A stretch of DNA of 64,000 nt from Nelumbo lutea (GCA_022828595.1 JAKGHH010000003.1:56409759-56473758), one strand, 5' to 3'. Shown: positions 37,201 through 45,650, counted from the stretch's first letter. A program made the numbers and translations. The notes: generated by a model from the letters alone, not told the origin.

Positions 37201-40200
37201 CATTGTCTAAAGAGCCTTCTTTGTTGCCTCTAAATCGCTTCACCTTAAACACCCAGGCCTCCATCTTTCTAGCGAGAGTCAAGGGACTAATTTCAAAGGA
37301 ACCCATTGCAAGGAGGCTCCGGTGCTAATAGAAGTTTAGCAAACAGTCGCTTTGGATGAGGAATGCAACGAGGTAGAAGGTAGACCCTTTTTAGCACCTA
37401 TCAATTCCTTACCCCCCCCCCCATTGTGTGACCACTTAAAAGGTCGTGTGCCACTTTATGATTTCACCTTGGGCCTGCTAGCATCAACCCATTTGTTGTA
37501 TTACTAGCTGCTTGTCACAAGACAGCCCCATCCTAGCTGCTCAATTAGGCCTAGCCCCATGAGCTTGGGTTGGATGAGTCGGTCCATGTCCCCCAGTCTG
37601 GCCTGACCGCTTTGAGACACGATGAGAAATTTCCAATCGGCCAAAAGAATTTAAACAGCAGCATTCCTCCTAGATTTTCATCTCCTCGAATAGAAATTTT
37701 TTTGCTTCAACTTTTAGAGTTCTTTTCCATCACGCCACACCCACATACTCCTCCATTCCTCCTCCCAACCACAAACTCCTGGGTTAAGCCTCTATTCTTG
37801 TATTAGGAAAATAAGAAAAGAAAAGCTTAATCAACGATGATTTTTTAGTAATTGTTGATTGTCATCTTGCTTATTACATGATATCTCGCATTTCCTTCTC
37901 CTTTAATTCTATCCTTCCAATATTTCTTCCCTCTCCTAATCAGCAAGCCTCATAGAAAAGTTGATTTTGGCGCTGTAGTTAAATCATGCTGTTATGGTAG
38001 TTTATAAAAACTTAATAAACAAAAGCAACTAGAAGTTAGTCAGTTACCAACAAAAATGCAGTGTTTTCAACCTGTTGCCAACCCAGCCATCAGACTGGTG
38101 ACCCATTCACAATCCCAGTTTGAGTCAACCACTAATCAACTATATTACAAAAAAAAACCCATTGACTTGGTCAACAACCCATTGACCAGAATGGCTGAAC
38201 CATTGGCCCATCTGATCCGTTCAACGGGTCACCAGTTATTGTATATTTTAACTTTTAAATTTTTATAATGATGACATCATGGGTTGACTGAAACAGTTGA
38301 ACTGCTGATGGGTTCACTGAAAGTAGTTAAACCTCCAGACCAGGCTTTAAAACACTACAATAAAATATAAAGATATTAAAAAACAAATAATGCAAAAATT
38401 ATGTAGATATACTTTTCTAATTTGAAAGAGTTTCCAATGTTATAAGAGGTATGTGAAAGATCATAATCATCATCTAAGCTTTGTCTCAACTATATCAGGG
38501 CAGCAACATGAATCCTGTTTCACCATTCTGTTCTGTTCAGTGCCATATCCATTGTCAAATTATGAGTGCTTAAATCATTTCTTACTACTTCAACCCATGT
38601 CCTTCCAGTCTGCCCCTAGCTCTTCTAGCTTTTCTGTGCCATATCCTTTGTAAAGATAAATATGAATAATGCAAATACATTAATGGCCAGCTAGCTGATG
38701 AGGTAGACTAGTAGAATTTAAAATAAATTGGAAATAGGGAAGATAAAGATGCCTAACCTTGCTTGCAATTTTCCCTTGTGGTCCAGTTTGTTTGGTGACA
38801 AGTATCTGCCCAATCATCTTTCCTGCAAGCAATGGGATCAAAATCTGAAACAGGTAAATACAAAATAAAGAACAAGAATATTTTCAGAATTTTGTCAATA
38901 TGTGCTCAATGCTGATAACTTCAATTATGTACAGTCAACACTAATGATGAATCCTGATAGATTGAGATGTCATGAGGATGTCTACAACAATAAGTTAAGA
39001 AAAAGTAATCTCCAAAAAGGAATATGAATATTTTCTCCAATTAAAACAATTACCAGAGTTCTACAATTAAGCCTAGAAGAACTTAGCTATTGGTGATAAG
39101 TAGTATGTCACTACTAGGAACCATTGAGAGTCTCAAGACTTGAGAACCAAATGATGCCTCTACCACCTACCATAGCCCTTGGAAACCCATCGGAATCCTC
39201 CATACCATTTGAACCACTTTCATCAGAAATAACAAAGGTTATGATCCACTTATTAAAATTGCAGAAGATTAACAATGGGGCAACCCACATGTTTGTTCTT
39301 CCTTTCATCGAGTGATTAAGCTCCCATGCCAAAGATGTGCTCCTGCCTCCTGGATAATTTTGTTTTTCTCATTTCCCAGGTCCTTTCCAGCCTCAGGACC
39401 ATTTTCCCTTGGAATTTTACTTCTTAACAAACATTTTTTATCAGACAGAATTTTATTAAATATTTAAAAAGAAAGAGGAACTACACAACAAGAGATTGTT
39501 AGATCAGAAATCCCTCTACAACAAAAGAATCCCACCACCCTGTTATAACTGAGCCCAATACAAATGATGTCTATGTACTCTTGCTTAGCTAATCCATCAG
39601 CCAAGCAAATCTTCTTACCCATCTTACCTGAATGTTCACATGTTTTGACAGCATCTTGAAACACCTGAATTCATTTATATATTGCCATAACACCCCTTCC
39701 TTCCTTCAACCACCCAATTACTATCTTTGAATCCCCTTCGATAATCAAGAATTCTGCTCTCACTGAATCACCCTGTTCAATTGGCCCCAAAAACAGTCCA
39801 CAAATGTTCCCACCCTCATCCCGTATCACTCCAATTCCAAAAGGTCGCAGGTCGCCCAAACTACTTCCGTAAATTTAATTTTAAAGAAGTCTTCAATTGA
39901 AAGGGGGGGTACCTCAAGGTTTTTTGTTTCCTAGAGGAGGAATTAGTTATTGACCCCCAATTTCTAAAGAAGTCTTCCACTGTAAAATCTGAAAACAGTT
40001 CACAGTCTTCACCTAGTGTGCTACTCTTACTGTAACAATCTCGATAACTGCCTCTTTATTCCTTTCTTTATCATCAAAGATTCTTGAATTCTTCCCCCCC
40101 CCCCAAAAAAAAAAAAATGTCCAAATTACTTCTGCCCTTGTACATTTCCACAAGATTCTGCCTTTTCTCTGTGCCCCTCAGAAAAGACCAGGTAAAAAGC

Positions 40201-43200
40201 CTATCAAAAACTAACAAGAGGATCCACCTGCAACCAAAAGGAAAGCAAAACAATACCCAAATACAGCAAAGAAATGGGGCAGGAGATTAAGAGGTGGTAA
40301 GCAGCCTCACCATCCAACTTACACAAAATGCACCAGTTAGGAGACAATAACCAATTTGGTCTTTTCTTTTGCAATAAGTCACGCATGTTGATGCAGTCAT
40401 GGTAAACTTCCCAACAGAAAGCACTAACTTTTGGGGGAACAGCGACACTCCAAACTTCTTTCACATGAAGAGGAGAAGAAGTGGCCACAAGGGAAGAAAA
40501 GAAGGATTCACAAGTAAATAACCCTAAAGGACTGAGGGCCACCTGACTATCACTCACAGAATCATCAAGAACCAAGTTATCCAAGATATTTAGCAGATAG
40601 GACACTGAGGGGATTTCAGACTCTTTAAGTTTCCTTACCAGCCCCAAATTCCAGTTCAACCTAGTAGAGGAGAGAGACCCAATGAAGTCAGACACAAGTT
40701 CTTCTTTTTCTCTTTTTTTTTTTTTTGATAGACACAAGTTTCAGCATTGTCTGCAGCCTCGAGGAGTTCATCTTTCTTTCCAATGCTTTCTACTTCAGCT
40801 GTTTACAATCTGAGCAAGAAGTCTTTCATAGTTTTGGCAACCTCTTGCCATCCTTGGCTTCTTCTCCCTTCAGGAACTCCCTTCAGGAAAACATACCAGT
40901 TGCTTTCTGCCCTAGGCAAAAAACTCTGAGAATGCTATGAAGGACCCTCTGCTGTTTCTCTTGCACTCTACCACATATCCTCTTCCTGTCTCTGTATATA
41001 ACTCTTTCTAGCTTCCTCGCTTCCCTTTGCCACCAGCTTTCGATACGAAGTCTCCAAACCATTCGATTGCCTCTAGCCCCACCAACAAAATTGTACCCAT
41101 TCCAGCTTCCTGATCTTCAAGCTAATCTGTCCACAATAAATTTTTTTGCCTCCACAAAGTCCTCCATCATCACTTGAACAAGAAATTTTTTGGCTTCCTC
41201 TCAAAGCGTTTCTTGTTCATGGAGGAAGGTATGAGATAATATGGCCCTGAAACAACAATAGTAGCTTTTCTTGTGGTTCTTTTTTAGAACCCTTTACTAA
41301 TCCAACCCGGCTTCCTCGTTCCCGGAAAAAATTGTTAGGTCTGGTCCTTCTCCTTCAAAAGTGGAAGTTTTCTGTTGGGAAGCGACCAACCAGATCATCA
41401 ACATACTTGAAAAGCTACAGACGAAATTAAAGATATAGTGTCTTTTTGTCTGCCCCCTCATGTGCATGTTCTTTGTTTCAAGAGTGGTGAAAGAAAAAGT
41501 TCTCTCAGATTCCCTAAAAGGAATCAGTTACAAGGTTGGCAAAGGCAACCAAATTAGAACGTAGAATGACAAATGGTGTGGAGACTATACATTGAGAAAA
41601 AGATTCCCTTCCCTCTTTCTTATAGCCCAAGATAAAGATGATGCAGTTGAGGAATATTTTGATCAAGACAAATTATAAGGGGACTCTAAACTATTAATTG
41701 GGTGGTTGCAGTCACATAACTTGGGAGCTTGGGCACATAGACAATTCATGAGGGAAATAAACTGCTTAGCAAGGGAAGTTGGGGCACTGTTCAGGTGGAC
41801 AAGGAGGTCAGCGAATGGACTAGCCGACACCCTTGCAAAGCAAGGAACTTTCAGGGAGGACTAGTTTTGGGCTGTTCTGTAATCAGAAAGCATTTTTCTA
41901 GGGGTAAACACCCTTAACTGGGTGGTGACAGTGTATTCTCTTAATTTTTCTAATGAAAGTTACCATTTCTGATAAAAAAGGTGAGTACTTCTCAGGTGAA
42001 ATGCTAAGTCTCATTCAGGGCATAAAGCCTAATACCCAGGTGGATGATGGTGGTCATGGGAAAAATCAGGTGAGTACTTCTCAGTCCGCTGATTCTATGG
42101 AAGCCTCCAATTCATGCAGAAAGATGCTTTTCCTTGGGTTAAAATTTGGTGATCCCACATTCCATCAAAAATAGCCTACCTTGTTTGGACAGCCACTCAT
42201 GAAAGATACCAAACTACAGACAGATTGATAAGGAGACGCTTGCCCTGATCCAGTGCTCTTTTCTCCTTATTCCATGAACTCCCAGAGTCCCCAAATCATC
42301 TTTTCGTTTATTGCAAGCACTCTTACAAACTATGGGCATTGACAACTTCCTGCTTTGGCTTTCACTTATGTTTCACAGAATCAGTTATATAGCTTCTGCA
42401 AAGCTGGAAAGGAATGAATAGGAGGGGCAAACTATAATTGAATACTTTCACTGCCACTATAATCTGGTTAATTTGAAAAGCAAGAAATCACCACATTTTT
42501 GGCAAAAAAAAAAATCATGGATTTGGAGGAAATCAAAAGTTACCTTATAGGTTTGCTTTGTTCTTGGTGGGTGTACAAAGAATATTTCAGAGTGTCCAGC
42601 TAAGTTCTTTTTTGCGAACTCGACCTTTTTTGGTTGAAACGTTTTCTTTTTTTTTTTTTTTTTTTTGTTTGCATATTCCCAATGTACAGGTCCTCATTGT
42701 ACATGGGCTGATATACTTTCTTTTGCATGGCTTTATCAATACAATACTTTATTACCTTCTTCAAAAAAAAATAAATAATAAAATGCAAGGAAAATTTTTC
42801 ATACCAGAAATTTCTTCAACTTGATCAGTCTTAACGATATGAACTCCACCCTTAAGACCACTCTTGAAGGTTCCTAAGCCTCGTCCACCAGCAAGGATTT
42901 GGCTTTTAACCACCAACTACATTAAAAAGTGCTAGTTATTCACATTATTTAAATTTCCACCCAGATTGACCCACCAAATGAAAACATGTAAAACACCCAC
43001 AAAATGCAAACATATAAAACACCCCGAGCATGCTCCATAAAACAAAGAGAATGCTTAGATTGCAAATATGATGAACAACAAAAACTTAACGAAATAGACA
43101 TATCTCCATATTAAATTCCCAGGGGGCATGGACCTTCAGTTACCTCGTTCTCCTTAGGAAATGCATCCTGAATCGCCTTTTTAACTTCTTCAACAGAAGA

Positions 43201-43539
43201 AACAGCAACACCCCTTGGCACATTGATCCCATACTTGCTCATCAACTCGGCCCCCTGTCGCATGTTCACCAGTCAGAAATAATCATCAAAACACCAAAAC
43301 AACAACCTAAACGCTTGAATTAAAGGAGACAATCATATAATATTGAAGCTTCGTTTTTTCTAATGTCATCGAAGAACCAACAAAGATCCAAAAGAAGAAA
43401 ACAACAAATATACTAGAAAGAACGGAAGGGTGATGACCTGATATTCGTGGATGTTGAGACGCCGGAGCTGCTGTTGCTGCCATTTCCCGGCAACAGAGAG
43501 AGACCGAGAAACGAGCTTGCCAAGCAATCCTCTCGCCAT
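1885..43539 (-). CDS. Succinyl-CoA ligase [ADP-forming] subunit beta, mitochondrial (12 exons)
   Basis: The enzyme makes ATP from succinyl-CoA in the mitochondrial TCA cycle, paired with an alpha subunit. Coding exons on the minus strand: 43438-43539, 43144-43254, 42805-42916, 38758-38822, 22803-22880, 6972-7046, 6721-6873, 6463-6597, 3515-3679, 2567-2689, 2118-2189, 1885-1962. All introns are GT..AG and the joined frame is open for 422 codons, the usual plant length (about 421). Residues 1 to about 26 form an Arg/Ser-rich presequence before [10 protein letters not shown]. The ATP-grasp domain covers about 28-230 with a GGRGLG loop (81-86) and the metal-binding EINP split across exons 7/8 (232-235). 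The CoA-ligase domain has [13 protein letters not shown] (292-304), NIFGGI (352-357) and RLEGTN (383-388). No disabling mutation is visible. Introns 3, 4 and 5 (4.0, 15.9, 15.8 kb) are transposon-filled. SUCLA2-like; the plant symbol varies, so none is given. Confidence 0.97.
5255..5350. repeat. Dispersed repeat copy 1 (CTAAGCCTTGCCCCAACTAT family)
   Basis: The stretch CATCTAAGCCTTGCCCC, then TATATGGGGTCAATTACATG and AATCCTGTTTCACCATTCC, recurs in diverged form at about 38461-38535 and 55240-55335. The three copies lie in introns of both genes. Short size and dispersal suggest a SINE-like or conserved non-autonomous repeat. I cannot name the family or define exact ends. Confidence 0.55.
6335..6375. 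repeat. Degenerate duplicate of the exon 8 / intron 8 border
   Basis: About 40 bp here resemble 6441-6478, which spans the 3' end of exon 8 and its 5' splice site, at a spacing of about 105 bp. The shared core is the block TAAATAAAGAAAA followed by GGGTCCTC. In the copy the donor GT is lost, so it should not act as a splice site. Confidence 0.45.
7052..7699. repeat. 324-bp direct tandem duplication next to exon 6
   Basis: Units 7052-7375 and 7376-7699 match nearly base for base. Differences include cagtc/cggtc, a one-base deletion in GAAAATC, and gattag/gatgag. The left unit starts 5 bp inside the intron from the acceptor of exon 6. The acceptor CAG itself is not in the second unit, so no second splice site was made. 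The low divergence implies a recent event. Confidence 0.9.
7748..8049 (-). repeat. 3' LTR of copia-2
   Basis: A 302-bp LTR bounded by inverted TGTTAGTG / CACTAACA ends. It begins on the minus strand right after the purine tract that follows the RNase H stop. It contains a purine/pyrimidine-rich (GA/CT) stretch at 7785-7860. The TSD candidate on its outer side is TCTAG (7743-7747), with no partner visible because the other end is missing. Confidence 0.8.
8057..12356 (-). pseudogene. Copia-2 gag-pol remnant
   Basis: Broken reading frames on the minus strand run in canonical Copia order. Gag (12356 to about 11431) has a UBN2-type segment and a CCHC zinc knuckle ([14 protein letters not shown]). 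Protease (about 11313-10876) has [11 protein letters not shown]-pre-integrase and integrase span about 10848-10208. RT spans about 10084-8650 with VDG in place of the usual VDD after Y. RNase H spans about 8600-8057. Frameshifts separate most segments and a TAG at 8638-8640 interrupts the RT/RNase H linker. A 119-bp tandem duplication shifts the RT frame. It cannot make an active polyprotein. Confidence 0.9.
8652..8889. repeat. 119-bp tandem duplication inside copia-2 RT
   Basis: Units 8652-8770 and 8771-8889 differ at only a few bases (ctgtgaa/ctgcgaa, taggtag/taggtgg, actgctc/actactc). Because 119 is not a multiple of three, the event also shifts the RT reading frame. Confidence 0.92.
13253..13318. 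repeat. (CT)n microsatellite
   Basis: About 33 CT repeats with two CG interruptions, inside the LINE fragment. It creates long Ser/Leu and Arg/Glu pseudo-ORFs on the two strands that should not be annotated as genes. Confidence 0.95.
14326..14755. mobile_element. Mutator-type MITE with 10-bp TSD
   Basis: A 430-bp insertion flanked by GCTTTAATCC at 14316-14325 and 14756-14765. The ends are imperfect inverted repeats: the left begins ATAGTTGTCAAGGCAATGCC, and the right, read in reverse, begins ATAGCTTTCAAGTCACCAAG; both then reach a CCTAGGCG block. A 10-bp TSD is typical of Mutator-like elements. No coding capacity. It split LINE RT sequence, so it is younger than that LINE. Confidence 0.78.
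15028..15390 (-). repeat. 3' LTR of the Gypsy element
   Basis: A 363-bp LTR; on the minus strand it starts TGATAAGACC and ends CACCTAACA. It differs from the 5' LTR by about 16 substitutions and a 2-bp indel in a GA run, about 4.4 percent. Confidence 0.93.
15423..19608 (-). pseudogene. Gypsy gag-pol-chromodomain remnant
   Basis: Minus-strand segments in order: gag (19608-19276), gag knuckle and protease (19242-18388), RT (18292-17675), RT end plus RNase H (17667-17020), integrase (16783-15818) and C-terminal chromodomain (15830-15423). Visible motifs are protease DSGS, integrase HHCC (CQVCQQC) and D,D,E within DFITG, SDRGP and GQTEV, and a chromodomain-like EEDATWEP. The first Cys of the knuckle is replaced ([14 protein letters not shown]). 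A frameshift falls exactly at the RT FDD site (about 17670) and stops separate other segments. It is defective. Confidence 0.93.
19824..20188 (-). repeat. 5' LTR of the Gypsy element
   Basis: A 365-bp LTR with the same termini as the copy at 15028-15390. On the minus strand it is followed by a 3-bp spacer and the tRNA-Met primer site. It contains the promoter of the element, oriented with the host gene. Confidence 0.93.
20194..21369. other. Intron 5 segment without recognisable gene
   Basis: Between the Gypsy element and 21.37 kb several short ORFs exist on the minus strand, the longest about 116 codons and extending into the Gypsy LTR. I recognise no domain. Position and neighbours suggest another decayed transposon, but nothing in the sequence proves it. 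Confidence 0.5.
21370..22440. other. Low-complexity segment with a 40-bp tandem repeat
   Basis: The minus strand carries a 127-codon frame rich in Glu/Lys then aromatic residues, with no family I can recognise. Units 21731-21770 and 21771-21810 are identical 40-bp direct repeats, followed by a 10-bp partial third. It may be part of a LINE first ORF. Homopolymers occur around 22320-22400. Confidence 0.5.
24165..24640. repeat. Degenerate tandem repeat, about 3 units of 135-156 bp
   Basis: Three AT-rich units each begin with a form of CCATAAAGACTACATATG (near 24170, 24303 and 24459) and continue with a GATCTATG-like block and a CATATCCATAG-like block. The units have diverged considerably. Confidence 0.6.
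25230..25788 (+). mobile_element. LINE 3' fragment (RNase H), plus strand, 5'-truncated
   Basis: Broken plus-strand frames encode an RNase H-like domain of a plant L1 element: an NFDGS motif, [20 protein letters not shown], then a tail with an AATAAA-like signal and a terminal A8 run at about 25780-25788. A poly(T)-containing insertion at 25489-25511 interrupts it. The 5' boundary is approximate. Confidence 0.7.
25489..25511 (-). mobile_element. Poly(A)-only retro-insertion with 14-bp TSD
   Basis: Only 23 bp (T16 then GATAATT on the plus strand; AATTATC then A16 on the minus) lie between two perfect copies of GACTCCAGGTGGTC at 25475-25488 and 25512-25525. Long TSD plus homopolymer tail is the signature of LINE-type target-primed insertion. 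The inserted body is essentially just the tail, probably an extreme 5' truncation. Confidence 0.8.
26179..26325. repeat. Short foldback (hairpin) element
   Basis: Arms at about 26179-26230 and 26260-26325 are inverted repeats: ACATCTGTGCCCCACAAGTG on the left pairs with its complement on the right, and CCAACCGTGTATTGGGA pairs with TCCCAATACACGGTTGG. The loop is about 30 bp. The right arm has an extra segment of about 14 bp. It is MITE-like; I could not define a TSD. Confidence 0.75.
27353..27848 (+). mobile_element. 5'-truncated LINE nested in the larger LINE, plus strand
   Basis: A 496-bp plus-strand insertion encodes an RNase H-like C-terminus ([30 protein letters not shown], then [12 protein letters not shown]) and ends TTCATTCATC followed by an A-run. 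It is flanked by a perfect 14-bp duplication AGTAGGCTTATATC at 27339-27352 and 27849-27862. The RNase H frame is still open to a stop at 27711-27713, so the insertion looks fairly young. Confidence 0.9.
29284..29558 (+). repeat. 5' LTR of copia-1
   Basis: 275 bp, TGTTAGAG to CCAAAACA. Compared with the 3' LTR it differs by CTGCCCC/CTACCCC, GAGGAC/GAGGGC and CATCTTC/CATCTTG only. Confidence 0.97.
29559..29570 (+). promoter_or_regulatory. Primer-binding site of copia-1 (tRNA-Met)
   Basis: TGGTATCAGAGC immediately follows the LTR terminal CA. This is the common plant Copia primer site, complementary to the 3' end of initiator tRNA-Met. Confidence 0.95.
30318..34546 (+). pseudogene. Copia-1 gag-pol, almost intact but interrupted
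   Basis: Gag starts at 30318. The same frame is broken by TAA at 30657-30659, then a one-base deletion near 31095 in a G run shifts frame before the CCHC knuckle ([14 protein letters not shown], 31136-31177). A 748-codon frame (31166-33412) holds protease (DSGASDHM), integrase ([21 protein letters not shown]) and RT start. TAG at 33410-33412 and 33962-33964 cut the RT (YVDD near 33590-33601) from RNase H (34004-34546, DADWAGS; ends before the purine tract). copia-2 has Gln at the first two stop sites. A protein family once able to transpose, now defective here. Confidence 0.95.
34554..34828 (+). repeat. 3' LTR of copia-1
   Basis: 275 bp, with the same termini as the 5' LTR, followed by the AAAGG target duplication. 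Confidence 0.97.
38060..38360. repeat. MITE-like repeat with CAGTGTTTT / AAAACACT ends
   Basis: The left end CAGTGTTTTCAA and right end TTTAAAACACTAC are imperfect inverted repeats around about 300 bp of GGTTGACC-rich DNA similar in style to 46.4-47.3 kb and 61.0-61.1 kb. No clear TSD. Probably a decayed hAT-like MITE. Confidence 0.4.
38461..38535. repeat. Dispersed repeat copy 2 (same family as 5255-5350)
   Basis: Shares the CATCTAAGC..CAACTATAT and ATGAATCCTGTTTCACCATT blocks with the copy in intron 8, with scattered mismatches. Lies in intron 4 close to exon 4. Confidence 0.55.
39434..40700 (-). mobile_element. LINE 3' half (zf-RVT and RNase H), minus strand
   Basis: A frame at 40737-40204 encodes the zf-RVT domain ([20 protein letters not shown], then [20 protein letters not shown]). 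A broken RNase H ([33 protein letters not shown]) follows at 39859-39671. The 3' end is near a T-rich stretch at about 39434. It is 5'-truncated and lies in intron 3. Confidence 0.78.
40701..40729 (-). mobile_element. Second poly(A)-only retro-insertion, 11-bp TSD
   Basis: A 29-bp insert made of CTTCTTTTTCTC, T14 and GAT lies between AGACACAAGTT at 40690-40700 and 40730-40740. On the minus strand it reads ATC, A14, then a purine stretch. It resembles the insertion at 25489-25511 in reading ATC(A)n. Confidence 0.72.
41600..41980 (+). mobile_element. LINE RNase H fragment, plus strand
   Basis: The plus strand encodes [20 protein letters not shown] and [18 protein letters not shown], the end of an L1 RNase H domain, followed by a 3' tail ending GATAAAAAAGG near 41980. 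No start codon or upstream polymerase, so it is a 5'-truncated copy. Positions 40741-41600 show no domain I can name. Confidence 0.7.
42150..42780 (+). mobile_element. LINE zf-RVT fragment and 3' tail, plus strand
   Basis: Broken plus-strand frames encode [20 protein letters not shown] and a Cys/His-rich [14 protein letters not shown] segment typical of zf-RVT. A 3' region follows with T20 at about 42648-42666, GCTTTATCAATACAATAC and a terminal A-run near 42763. It is just upstream of the exon 3 donor, in intron 3. Confidence 0.7.
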
Positions 43540-43800
43540 TCCTTAGATCCTCGAGCGAAGGACGGGATATTCTAAGAGACGATGCCCTAAAAAACTGATG
43601 GAATGCTGCAGCTTAGATGGGAAGAACGATGTAGTTCAGCAGAGAAAAGAAACAGAAAGCGACTGCCTAAATGGAAAATGTGACGGATCGTCGGCTCGTC
43701 ATGTTGGTGCATGAAATTGGAATCGTCCTTCGAATGGCCGCTCTCTCTAAATACGTGGAGAAAGCGTACGAATCGTTAGCGCTCCAATATTTTTCGAAAA
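43540..43800 (-). promoter_or_regulatory. 5' flank of succinyl-CoA ligase beta
   Basis: The region upstream of the ATG should hold the 5' UTR and core promoter. I see no canonical TATA box. An ACGT core lies in CCACGTATTT (minus strand, about 43748-43757) and a pyrimidine-rich (CT) tract lies at 43740-43749. Assignment rests on position only. Confidence 0.4.
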
Positions 43801-44439
43801 AAAGAAAGTATATCTAATATTTCATTTTTTTAATTAAAAATTAGGACATCTTACAAATTACCACCCTATAACAAAGTAAAAGTATTTGTATATGTAACAA
43901 GCTTGAGTAGGGATGTGTATTGTGATACGCTTTTGATATGTATTATGATAGACTTATATGTGCATGGAAAGGTAGATGATGGGACTTTCGGGAATGGAAT
44001 CAAAATTTATTTTTATTTATAATGACTCCAAGATCTAAAGCATTGATTAACCAATTTGGGTAACGTTCGGATGAGAAAGGGGAGAAGTTAGTTATTCCTC
44101 TAGGCCCACATCAAATTCCAAATAATCATAAATAAAAATGAGTAATTCATTTACTAACTAATAGCAATTAATAATCAATAAAGTTAAATAAACCATCACA
44201 ATAAAAATCCCCTAATTAAATTTTTATTTTATTTTATTTTATTTCTTTTTTTATTTTTTGAATTTCATTTTATCATTTGTTTGTGTTATTTTCTTATGGA
44301 TCCCAATTTTTATTTTCATCTTTTTAGTTTTCTATTTTCTAATAGTTTATTTTAGAATCTTTTAATTTTTAATTTTTATTCTTTTTTACTTTTTTACTTC
44401 AATTTTTATTAGAGTAGCTTGTTCCTTCTATTTCGGTTA
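43801..44439. other. AT-rich intergenic sequence
   Basis: No ORF or domain. Contains long T-rich simple sequence at 44220-44400. Confidence 0.7.
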
Positions 44440-45650
44440 TGGTTGAACTGGCCTCGGGTGCCACATGTCACCTCCGTGGCCGCTTTATCACTTTGGCCAC
44501 GTCGGCACCACGTCATTGGATAAGCACAACCAAGACAAGGGAGTGTCGTACGGATAAGAATGACAATTTCGTTGGGGATTAGGCCTTATCCAAATACCTC
44601 GGCAGACAACCTCATCCCGACAATCCTAGAAGCTTCATCCAAACTGGACACGGATCTTTGGCTATAGGTAGGTAACCCCCGCTTGAGGTAAGGGACTTTT
44701 GACTTCCTGATTCCATACTGTGACTTTGTCCGAACCAGAACTGTTCTCTTAATTGCTTGGCCCGGCCACCTACCATTCTTGATTAACTTGAGCGTCGGAG
44801 TACCTAATCGGGGGATAACTCCTTGGGCCTCTGACCACCTTCTTAGTTTCAGATCTTGGAGCGCAAATTCATCCTTCCACCTTGGCTCTGCCCAATTGGC
44901 AGGATTATCTAACTACAACCTCGGTTCAAGAAACACCTCGGATCGAGCATATTAGATTGGTGTCGCTTGTGGGATTCGTACAAAAAGCTAATCCAAATCC
45001 TCTTTCTGCGCGATCAAGAAAAGATGCCAAGAAACACGTCTAACTGCTCAACAAGCTGATCCCCATCTTGGGGATCCCGTTCTCACCGCAGCCCTCTACC
45101 ACACAAGTTCCAACAATAGCCTCAGCCTCATGTCGCGCTCGACCCCGCCCAGTTTCAATTGATGCAATAGAAGGTCAACCAAATCTTGGCAACGATGTAG
45201 ATGTTGGGCCCTGCACCGCAATCTCCTCAGGCCATCCCTCCCCTACCCCGATGCTTACTGCGATCAATCCTCGCCCTGAGGATCCTAAAAAGCACCAATC
45301 AGACAGGGGTAAGGCGTAGCCTGACCAAGAAAGGCAGGCATCAAGAAGATCGAGCTCCTCGGCCTGATCCTGTGAACGTGACGACCGAAGCAAGATGCAT
45401 CATTCTGCTCGAGTTCTGGTGAAAGAATGACTCGACAAAAGAACATAGCAACCGCCAATCTCCATTGCCAAATCCAATTCGGTCAAGGACTGCACAAAAG
45501 AAAGGACCATACATGCCGCCCCAAATAACAGGGATGCAGAGATCATAGAGCTCCGACAACGCCTGACTGAGTTTGAGCACAGCCAAGCTGAAAGAAGAGT
45601 TGCCCCTCCCATGGTCCGACCCGCGGATGTATTAGTCAAGCACACAACAT
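44440..45650 (+). mobile_element. Decayed Ty3/Gypsy 5' fragment (LTR end, primer site, gag start)
   Basis: Relatively GC-rich DNA unlike its surroundings. Near 44957 the stretch TTGGTGTCGCTTGTGGGATT resembles the TTGGCGCCGTCTGTGGGA primer site of Tat-type Gypsy elements. Upstream sequence would be LTR; downstream, short Pro/Arg-rich frames to 45.65 kb could be gag. No pol domain follows, so it is a truncated remnant. The identification rests mainly on the primer-site likeness. Confidence 0.5.

Larger units (their letters stand above)
26465..37310 (-). mobile_element. Near full-length LINE (L1-type), minus strand, interrupted twice
   Basis: Read from 37.31 kb downward: ORF1-like frames (37306-36468), endonuclease (about 36086-35446, with GGNFNVIR), RT start (35104-34840, [12 protein letters not shown]), then after the Copia insertion the RT core (29270-28839, [19 protein letters not shown] and KLDLEKAY), zf-RVT (about 28440-27940), linker ([12 protein letters not shown] near 27260) and RNase H (26920-26726). 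It ends in a poly(T) run at about 26468-26475. Removing the Copia (5.55 kb) and the nested LINE (about 0.5 kb) leaves about 4.8 kb, a typical plant L1 length. Frameshifts and stops abound. Confidence 0.85.
22881..38757 (-). other. Intron 4 of succinyl-CoA ligase beta (15.9 kb)
   Basis: The longest intron splits the ATP-grasp domain between residues 130 and 131. It holds AT-rich repeats (23.5-25.0 kb), a LINE 3' fragment (25.2-25.8 kb), a foldback at 26.2 kb, and a large nested LINE/Copia block (26.47-37.31 kb). About 37.38-38.05 kb has no feature I can name. Splice borders are GT at 38756-38757 and AG at 22881-22882, read on the minus strand. Confidence 0.93.

Noticed and set aside
38041..38360. 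hAT MITE call with TSD
   Set aside because: Ends are inverted repeats but no 8-bp duplication could be matched, so it is listed only as a low-confidence repeat.
43565..43572. GGATATTC, a match to the PHR1 site GNATATNC, near the succinyl-CoA ligase start
   Set aside because: A six-base fixed palindrome is expected about 16 times per 64 kb by chance, and this gene is not a known phosphate-starvation target.
45068..45645. Overlapping short ORFs in a GC-rich stretch as a gene
   Set aside because: No domain, frames on both strands of similar length, and adjacent Gypsy-like primer site.
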